From Chryseosolibacter sp964551035 (GTDB lineage Bacteria; Bacteroidota; Bacteroidia; Cytophagales; Cyclobacteriaceae), in the NCBI GenBank assembly GCA_964551035.1, contig CAZKBK010000005.1:62001-126000 (forward strand): a DNA stretch of 64,000 nucleotides. Direction: 5' to 3'. Below the pieces are notes generated by a model. That model ran no database searches. It was given only the letters and a program-made list of their open reading frames with translations, and was not told where the DNA came from. Position 1 is the first letter of the stretch, and each line of letters opens with the position of its first letter. Positions 59,201 to 64,000 of this stretch are shown here, piece by piece. A program made the translations under genes and the position numbers.

Positions 59201-61124
59201 GCAGTTCAATGGTGACGATTTTAGCGCCAGGCACGCCCGCTTTAAGGTCAAATCGGACGACCCCAACAAAAACCTTCTTTCCGGCGATAACATCCGACTG
59301 ACCTTCGACCTTGACGAGAATTATGCCGACATCAGTCCCGAAATCGAAGGAGAAGCGGCGATCGATTTCCCCTACGCGCAGTTCAAGACATCCATTCCCA
59401 ACGCACGATGGGACCTCGATGAGCAAAAGATCACCATGACCAAGGACGCCGACGTTCCGATCGAGAGTTCCTATTTCTACACAACGCGTGACGACCTGGA
59501 TTCGCTTTCCTTTAACGCCACTAAGGCGGAATACAACCTGAAGACACAAGAGTTGCGCGTGAGTGGCATACCCCACATCGTTGTAGCGGATGCGCTGATT
59601 ACGCCGGAGAACAACGAAGTCCTTATTCTCGAAAACGCCCGCATCGGAACGCTCCACAACACCACTATCGTCCTGGATACCCTCAATGGATATCACCGGC
59701 TCACCGAAGGCGTGGTCGACGTTATCTCCAGAAAGGAATTCCGGGGATATGCCACCTACCAGTACGTAAATTTTCTCAATGACACATTTGCCATCAAGCT
59801 GACGGACTTTCACCTCGAACCCATCACAGAGGACGAGTCGCGAAGGAAGGGTAGATTCGGTTCCGTCGCAACGCAGCAGACGGTAGGTACCGGGTCCGTG
59901 AGCGACCGCGACAGCCTCGTCCTCGGGGCGGGCATGTACTACAAGGGGGACATGACCATGTATGCCACCCGTCCTGCGCTGCAACTTACAGGGTATATCA
60001 AACTGGCAACGCGAAATCTGCCGTCCACCAACTGGATCGCCTACGAACAGAGCGGGGACGAAACCGAGGTCTTCATCGACTTCGACAACGCCGTGACCGA
60101 AACGGGAAAGCGCGCAACGGCCGGCCTGCATTTCAACGCCGTCGACAACAGCCTTTATATTACGTTTCTCAACGAGATGAAGTCAGACGATGACGACGAC
60201 TTCTACAAGCCGAGCGGCACCTTGTTCTTCGACAACGAATCGGGCGAATACAAGATCGAAGACCTTGAAAAAGCCGCGGGAGACAAACTCTCGGGCAAAG
60301 TGTTTTCCTATAATGATGAAACCCGTCAGGTCAAGTTCGAGGGGCCAATCAACCTCTTTCAGGGCCCGAAGAATTTCAATCTCACGGCGACAGCCATCGG
60401 GTCAGGCAACATGGAAACGAACGAGATCATGATGAACGCCTTCATTATGGCCGACACCGATATTCCCTCAACGATCCTCGACATCATGGCCAGACATCTC
60501 CAGGAAGTTATCAAGCTGGAAGGAGCGGAGGAAGGACTGGGCGATCAAACGGAACTGCTTTACAAGATCGCGGACATCGTTGGCGAACGAATGGTCAGGG
60601 ACTACGAGGAACGCAGCCTGCAAAGTTATGTTTCACTTGCGACGTTGCCCCCCCTCGCGCGTCCGTTGGTTTTTTCCAACGTAAATATGAAATGGTCGGC
60701 TGAGCAAAAGGCGTTTTACAGCCAAGGATTAATCGGCCTTTCCAACATCGGCAAGAATGATATTAATGGGGGTTTTGAGGGCTTTATGGAAGTGAAACGC
60801 GATGAGAGCGGCGGTGGAATGTTCAACGTGTTCTTCAAAGCCTCGCCCGAAGCCTGGTACTACTTCGGATTTGAAGGCAGCCGACTGCTGGTATACTCCT
60901 CAAACAAGGAATTCAATGAGCAGGTTTCAAAAAAATCAAATGCCGGCAAGGCAAAGATCGGCGAAGTGGCTTTCATTCCGGGTAGTGACGACGAAACGCT
61001 GGCTTTCATCAACCGGTTCAGAAAAGAATACTACGGTATTGAAGTTCCTTACAGTCTTTACGACCGTGCTGCCGTGCCCACCAACACGCCGGATGAGAAA
61101 AAAATTGAAGACGACGGCTTTTGA
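56292..61124 (+). CDS. giant exported protein of unknown function
   Basis: A 1610-residue protein with a signal peptide (VLTYFVVFVTAALAVRGQ). An N-terminal helical part (30-170) is followed by an acidic linker rich in Asp/Glu/Tyr (about 175-235, DDMDSYGGYDDEVEDPYAEDTISYEDEYEDDN is its core region) and then some 1300 residues of mostly beta-structure with many short Asp/Ser/Thr-rich strands (INFLAV, GAGKLETRG, FKVKSDD). I find no T9SS sorting domain and no transmembrane barrel end. It could be a long periplasmic bridge or beta-solenoid, or a large structural protein of the outer membrane. Proteins of this size with unknown function occur in Cytophagales genomes; I cannot name a family. Confidence 0.75.
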   Translation: MVSRVLTYFVVFVTAALAVRGQGPAMPAQSSTGSFPDSVQTVLENLRSDEAAFVASAFPRVWSDLGIDVQQRVRKQTALMSARKFSLRPHLLNYFSAIVNAHDVERVDDKTLRDFLRVAGRVIDLLPPEKANVFFASVNTFFAHHALHHERTFRLYARDDKYRFDFIEPPAPISWDDTDTGSDNMVTDAYQDDMDSYGGYDDEVEDPYAEDTISYEDEYEDDNLQEQIVPAWMVQEPAPYFEGPVIQFDNVTLNFVTSYDSVFLKNSGGKWSLTENVFVGEGGTFDWSAAGLPADSVYCNFLSYHFIPSKPELKTDLVKLIYHGKTHGFIAGNFEFRSQTRPDSTWSTYPRFRSYAGDLDVAGLGDKNTRYTGGFSLIGNKIISSSLIGEPATVEVWSSGEKKFTAVSPEFSFDDKAITSANAQVRIHQDNDSIVHSRVQLKYSFPNDSTQLLTLRKDRGNMRNAPYASSFFNIDFSADVIQWDLNADSMNIRTDGGRSIVPMIIESVNYYDLNDYRILKGKGFNFHPLALVVNYGIKMGVSAFYGGDLSLHYNLDPAHVKQALLFLWQKGMIVYDERSDLVTIKDKAFTLFMAFKGEKDYDNLKIHSVTSKAANATLNFERRDLTVRGVDEFSVSDSLNVRIEPDSSVITILQNRDIKFDGTVTAGNFEISGKGFTLKYDSFFISLTHIDSINFFVTEKNSRGQLVRRKVNNAMVGADSAAAAAGGLGDISQSSGTLFISRANNKSGKTKLPNYPRLDATTGGVIYFDRAEVLGGVYDRSMFFAVPPFKLDSLNDADPASTNFDGTFVSSGMLPSFKEKLSTQPDKSLGFIHAIPPPGYQLYNGDGIMNGVLSMDNRGLRGDGAINFLAVTVHSRDFVFYPDSVVTRGTRAKIEEKQFGPVKFPQASLPDYDMKWYPKQDRLLLKNLRSPFNFYDSTAQMQGTLTISKSGVAGAGKLETRGTELVSRYLQFNGDDFSARHARFKVKSDDPNKNLLSGDNIRLTFDLDENYADISPEIEGEAAIDFPYAQFKTSIPNARWDLDEQKITMTKDADVPIESSYFYTTRDDLDSLSFNATKAEYNLKTQELRVSGIPHIVVADALITPENNEVLILENARIGTLHNTTIVLDTLNGYHRLTEGVVDVISRKEFRGYATYQYVNFLNDTFAIKLTDFHLEPITEDESRRKGRFGSVATQQTVGTGSVSDRDSLVLGAGMYYKGDMTMYATRPALQLTGYIKLATRNLPSTNWIAYEQSGDETEVFIDFDNAVTETGKRATAGLHFNAVDNSLYITFLNEMKSDDDDDFYKPSGTLFFDNESGEYKIEDLEKAAGDKLSGKVFSYNDETRQVKFEGPINLFQGPKNFNLTATAIGSGNMETNEIMMNAFIMADTDIPSTILDIMARHLQEVIKLEGAEEGLGDQTELLYKIADIVGERMVRDYEERSLQSYVSLATLPPLARPLVFSNVNMKWSAEQKAFYSQGLIGLSNIGKNDINGGFEGFMEVKRDESGGGMFNVFFKASPEAWYYFGFEGSRLLVYSSNKEFNEQVSKKSNAGKAKIGEVAFIPGSDDETLAFINRFRKEYYGIEVPYSLYDRAAVPTNTPDEKKIEDDGF

Positions 61125-61204
61125 CCCCCGCCGCCCATAAAAGATTGCCGCAAAGTATTGGTTGGCACTGCCGATCACTCTTAATTTGGGCAACGCTTTG
61201 AATC

Positions 61205-62563
61205 ATGGTAAAAGAATACATCAACACCAATAAGGAACGCTTCCTCACTGAATTGTTTGACTGGCTGCGCATCCCTTCTGTCAGCGCCGACAGCCGGCAC
61301 AAAGGAGATGTCCGGAAGGCTGCCGAATTTGTCAGAGAAAAATTGTTGTCGGCGGGTGTCGATCGCGCTGAACTTTGCGAAACCAAAGGGCATCCGATCG
61401 TTTACGCTGAAAAGATGTCCGACCCATCGCTCCCCACCGTGCTGGTCTATGGTCATTACGACGTGCAGCCCGCCGACCCTCTGGAATTATGGGAGTCGCC
61501 TCCGTTTGAACCGGTCGTAAAAGACGACAGGATCTTCGCTCGCGGCGCCTGTGACGACAAGGGGCAGGTTTACATGCACGTCAAAGCATTCGAGATCATG
61601 ACGAACCAGGGTCTGCTTAACTGCAACATCAAGTTCATGATCGAAGGCGAGGAAGAAGTGGGTTCCGACAATCTTGGAACTTTCGTAAAAGAAAATAAGG
61701 CACGTCTGGCTGCAGATGTCATACTGGTGTCCGACACGGCCATTATTTCCCTGGAGCATCCCTCGATCACGACGGGTCTTCGCGGGTTGAGCTACATGGA
61801 AGTTGAAGTGACCGGTCCAAACCGCGACCTGCACTCAGGTGTATACGGTGGGGCGGTTGCAAATCCCGCCAACGCGCTCTGCGCGATGATTGCCTCCCTG
61901 CACGATGAAAATGGCCGCGTAACGATCCCTGGATTTTATGATAAGGTTGCCACGCTTTCAAAGGGCGATCGCGAAGCCCTGAACCGCGCGCCCTTCGATC
62001 TCGCGGCCTATAAGAACGAGCTTGGGATCGATGAGGTCAAAGGCGAAGCGGGTTTCACCACCCTTGAACGCACCGGTATTCGTCCGACACTCGACGTCAA
62101 CGGAATCTGGGGCGGCTACACGGGCGAGGGAGCAAAGACAGTGCTTCCCTCAAAGGCTACCGCAAAGATTTCGATGCGTCTTGTCCCTGACCAGGACAGT
62201 GCCGAGATTACAAAACTTTTCACAAGGCATATCGAATCAATCGCCCCCGGATACGTTAAGGTCAGGGTGACCGCCCACCACGGTGGAGAGCCCGCCGTTA
62301 CCCCGACAGACTCAAAAGCATTCAAGGCTGCGAGCGCCGCCTTCCAGGACGTGTGGGGGAAGACGCCCATACCGACACGTGATGGCGGAAGCATTCCAAT
62401 CGTGGCGCTGTTTAAGAAGGAACTTGGGCTCGACACTGTATTGATGGGGTTTGGGTTGGACAGCGACGCCATCCACTCTCCGAATGAACACTTTGGCGTC
62501 AAAAATTTCCTGATGGGTATTGAGACCATCGTTGCTTTTTACAAGCATTTCAACGGGAAATAG
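61205..62563 (+). CDS. M20 family dipeptidase
   Basis: A 452-residue cytosolic-type metallopeptidase (no signal peptide) of the carnosinase/PepV-like M20 group. Metal ligands and motif residues: His84 and Asp86 (VYGHYDVQPADP), Asp117 (RGACDDKGQ), Glu149/Glu150 (IEGEEEVGS), Asp177 (SDTAI), and the lid region (RDLHSGVYGGAVANPANAL, GSIPIV). It would cleave dipeptides. It is 3 bases from the following LAS-motif membrane protein, so the two are co-transcribed. Confidence 0.93.
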   Translation: MVKEYINTNKERFLTELFDWLRIPSVSADSRHKGDVRKAAEFVREKLLSAGVDRAELCETKGHPIVYAEKMSDPSLPTVLVYGHYDVQPADPLELWESPPFEPVVKDDRIFARGACDDKGQVYMHVKAFEIMTNQGLLNCNIKFMIEGEEEVGSDNLGTFVKENKARLAADVILVSDTAIISLEHPSITTGLRGLSYMEVEVTGPNRDLHSGVYGGAVANPANALCAMIASLHDENGRVTIPGFYDKVATLSKGDREALNRAPFDLAAYKNELGIDEVKGEAGFTTLERTGIRPTLDVNGIWGGYTGEGAKTVLPSKATAKISMRLVPDQDSAEITKLFTRHIESIAPGYVKVRVTAHHGGEPAVTPTDSKAFKAASAAFQDVWGKTPIPTRDGGSIPIVALFKKELGLDTVLMGFGLDSDAIHSPNEHFGVKNFLMGIETIVAFYKHFNGK

Positions 62564-62566
62564 CCA

Positions 62567-63388
62567 ATGCGGCACAAAGGGTGGCGTATACTTTGGCATG
62601 CGTTCGCTGTCGTATTCCTCACCGTATTGACGCAGGTGGGTGGCATCGTCTATCTCGTTTGTTTGTGGCTTTACCAAACTATCAGCGTACGAGTCCATGG
62701 CTACACGACCTTGTTGAGGGCAACACTCTTTCCCGTGGTTTATCTTTTCACGACCTTGGTAGTCGTTCCACTGCTGGCGCCGCTGTCTGGAAGAGTCCCC
62801 TTGCCCGCTCTTGAGCAATCCGGCGTCAGGCCCGTCAATCTATTTACATGCCTGCTCAACCGACACTACGTGACCGCCGACCTGAGAAGCACGGTTTTCC
62901 AAGTAGCCAAACAAATTCAAAATGAATACCCTGGCACGACGGTCAACTACATGGACGCATGCTTCCCATTCTTTGACGGGTTCCCGCTTTTTCCCCATTT
63001 GACACACAACGATGGAAGAAAACTCGACATTTCCTTCTTCTACTACTACAAAGGAGAACCCTCGGTAGGAAATCCTTCACCTATCGGCTATGGCGCATCC
63101 GAGCCGCCGCGGGGAAAGGAGATCAATATGCCGCGCCAATGCGCCGAAAGCGGCCACTGGCAGTATGATCTGATGAGCAGGTTCATGCCACTCCGAGATG
63201 GTTTTAAGCTTGATGAAACGCGCACGAGGAAACTTATCGCATATTTTGCAAATGACCCTGGCATCACCAAAATTTTCCTCGAGCCTCATCTCCGGGAACG
63301 GCTCTCATTATCCATCGCAAAGATCAGGTTTCATGGATGCCAGGCGGTACGGCACGACGACCATTTTCACGTCGTAATCAAACGATAA
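62567..63388 (+). CDS. membrane-anchored LAS-type zinc peptidase candidate
   Basis: A 273-residue protein with two N-terminal transmembrane helices (about 9-35 and 50-75). The soluble part carries the LAS superfamily signature: His147-x2-Gly150-x3-Asp154 (THNDGRKLD), and near the end His266-x-His268 (RHDDHFHVVI). This is the zinc ligand and catalytic pattern of lysostaphin, D-Ala-D-Ala carboxypeptidase and MepA; HDDHFHV closely matches the MepA ending. I infer a zinc-dependent peptidoglycan or cell-wall-peptide hydrolase acting outside the inner membrane. It directly follows an M20 dipeptidase. It is not a standard annotated family as far as I can tell. Confidence 0.75.
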   Translation: MRHKGWRILWHAFAVVFLTVLTQVGGIVYLVCLWLYQTISVRVHGYTTLLRATLFPVVYLFTTLVVVPLLAPLSGRVPLPALEQSGVRPVNLFTCLLNRHYVTADLRSTVFQVAKQIQNEYPGTTVNYMDACFPFFDGFPLFPHLTHNDGRKLDISFFYYYKGEPSVGNPSPIGYGASEPPRGKEINMPRQCAESGHWQYDLMSRFMPLRDGFKLDETRTRKLIAYFANDPGITKIFLEPHLRERLSLSIAKIRFHGCQAVRHDDHFHVVIKR

Positions 63389-63429
63389 CCCTTTGGCCAA
63401 CGTCTTTCCTCTCGACAGGAATGATCCGC

Positions 63430-64000
63430 TCAGATTGAAAATAGACTCAACGTGCCACCTCTGATGAATTTGGTCAGGTCAATCGGAGGAAACTTCCTCT
63501 CGGAAAAGTATTTCTTTTTTGAAACCCTGAACAACTGATGGATCGCATCGGCAAAATTACCTTCGCCGGCCATCCTCCTGCCGAATTGTGAGTCATTCAC
63601 GTTTCCGCCGTGGAGTGCGCAGATCTGATTCCACACTTTATCATAACGGTCGGGGAAGTTTTTTCGAAGCCAGTCCTCAAAGATTTTTCCGATCGACCCA
63701 TTGAGGCGAACCACGGTCATGCCTGCGCCGAGCGCACCGTGGTCTGCGGCCAAGCGGAGTATCTCGGGAATTTCATGGTGGTTGAGACCGGGGATAACCG
63801 GTGCATTCATAATTCCCACCGGAATGCCGGCACTGGCCAGCGCTTCCACCGTTTTCATCCGTTTCATGCCACTTGCCGTTCGGGGCTCCATGATCCTTCT
63901 CAACTCCTCGTCAAGCGTGGTAACGGAAATGTAAACATGCACCAGGTTGTCCTTCGCCAGGTCGCTGAGCAGGTCAATATCCCTCGTGATCAGCCCGTTC
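63430..64000 (-). CDS. PA0069-family radical SAM protein (C-terminal part, cut by window end)
   Basis: The final 190 residues of a radical SAM enzyme; the N-terminal part with the CxxxCxxC cluster is beyond the window. The visible part matches the PA0069 family: TRDIDLLSDLA, VYISVTTLDEELRRIMEPRTASGMKRM, PVGIMNAPVIPGLNHHEIPEIL, and a C-terminal region with VNDSQFGRRMAGEG. The reaction of this family is unknown. The reading frame is open to base 64000 and there is no start codon in the window. Confidence 0.88.
   Translation of the reverse strand, partial: NGLITRDIDLLSDLAKDNLVHVYISVTTLDEELRRIMEPRTASGMKRMKTVEALASAGIPVGIMNAPVIPGLNHHEIPEILRLAADHGALGAGMTVVRLNGSIGKIFEDWLRKNFPDRYDKVWNQICALHGGNVNDSQFGRRMAGEGNFADAIHQLFRVSKKKYFSERKFPPIDLTKFIRGGTLSLFSI

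Noticed and set aside
59100..60131. 343-residue open frame antisense to the giant exported protein
   Set aside because: The plus-strand frame runs unbroken for 1610 codons with a signal peptide; the antisense frame has no promoter, start context or motif.
1..64000. CRISPR array, tRNA, rRNA or insertion sequence
   Set aside because: Reading through the intergenic stretches I saw no regularly spaced repeats, cloverleaf-type sequence, rRNA segment or transposase. A tRNA scan could not be run, so a missed tRNA is possible but unlikely given the short spacers.

Overview
The window looks like chromosomal backbone of a Bacteroidota bacterium, most likely of the order Cytophagales (Chryseolinea/Ohtaekwangia-like; this placement is inference from gene content). 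Supporting signs: a C-terminal type IX secretion sorting domain on a 1324-residue secreted protein; promoters of the Bacteroidota form (TTTG, 19-20 bases, TAnnTTTG) ahead of rimP and rpsU; the rpsU-xerC-hpf block; ECF sigma factors paired with tiny downstream partners; and many signal peptides that end in AQ or GQ. Coding density is high, with many 4-base overlaps. I saw no rRNA, tRNA, insertion sequence, prophage or CRISPR array.

1-3.7 kb is a signalling region: a 116-residue protein with a CPPNC tail, a seven-helix membrane protein, a NarX-type histidine kinase and a NarL-type regulator, followed by a lone receiver domain that has lost every catalytic residue. 3.7-12.2 kb holds rluD, a MATE exporter, a two-gene YeeE/YedE-type sulfur transporter, proC and uvrA. 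12.4-18.3 kb holds an ECF sigma/partner pair with an 80-base coding overlap, then carbohydrate genes (DUF1080 protein, glycosyltransferase, Gfo/Idh oxidoreductase, nucleoside-type MFS permease).

18.4-27 kb contains tag, an ECF sigma - 89-residue protein - ClpP operon, a divergent T9SS-exported multidomain esterase, and a CHASE3 histidine kinase with its receiver. 27-41.7 kb is mixed housekeeping: rarA, a VWA membrane protein, a TIGR01777 epimerase, a MoxR ATPase, a phosphoesterase, a DnaQ-type exonuclease fused to a GIY-YIG nuclease, a glycosidase-like lipoprotein, an M28 peptidase, prfA and lemA.

41.7-56 kb holds the rimP-nusA-infB operon with a clear promoter, a nucleotide-sugar operon (ugd, UXS-type decarboxylase, rfbB, rfbA), an acyl-CoA dehydrogenase with an operator-like palindrome, rpsU-xerC-hpf, metK, an RsmI-like methyltransferase and a DUF2905 protein. 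56.3-64 kb has a 1610-residue exported protein of unknown function, an M20 dipeptidase coupled to a membrane-anchored protein with the LAS-type zinc peptidase signature, and the C-terminal part of a PA0069-type radical SAM protein cut by the window end.

The most rewarding leads are the LAS-motif protein, the ECF-small protein-ClpP operon, the catalytically empty receiver behind a terminator-like hairpin, the clustered GTAC palindromes at 2.7 kb, and the giant exported protein.
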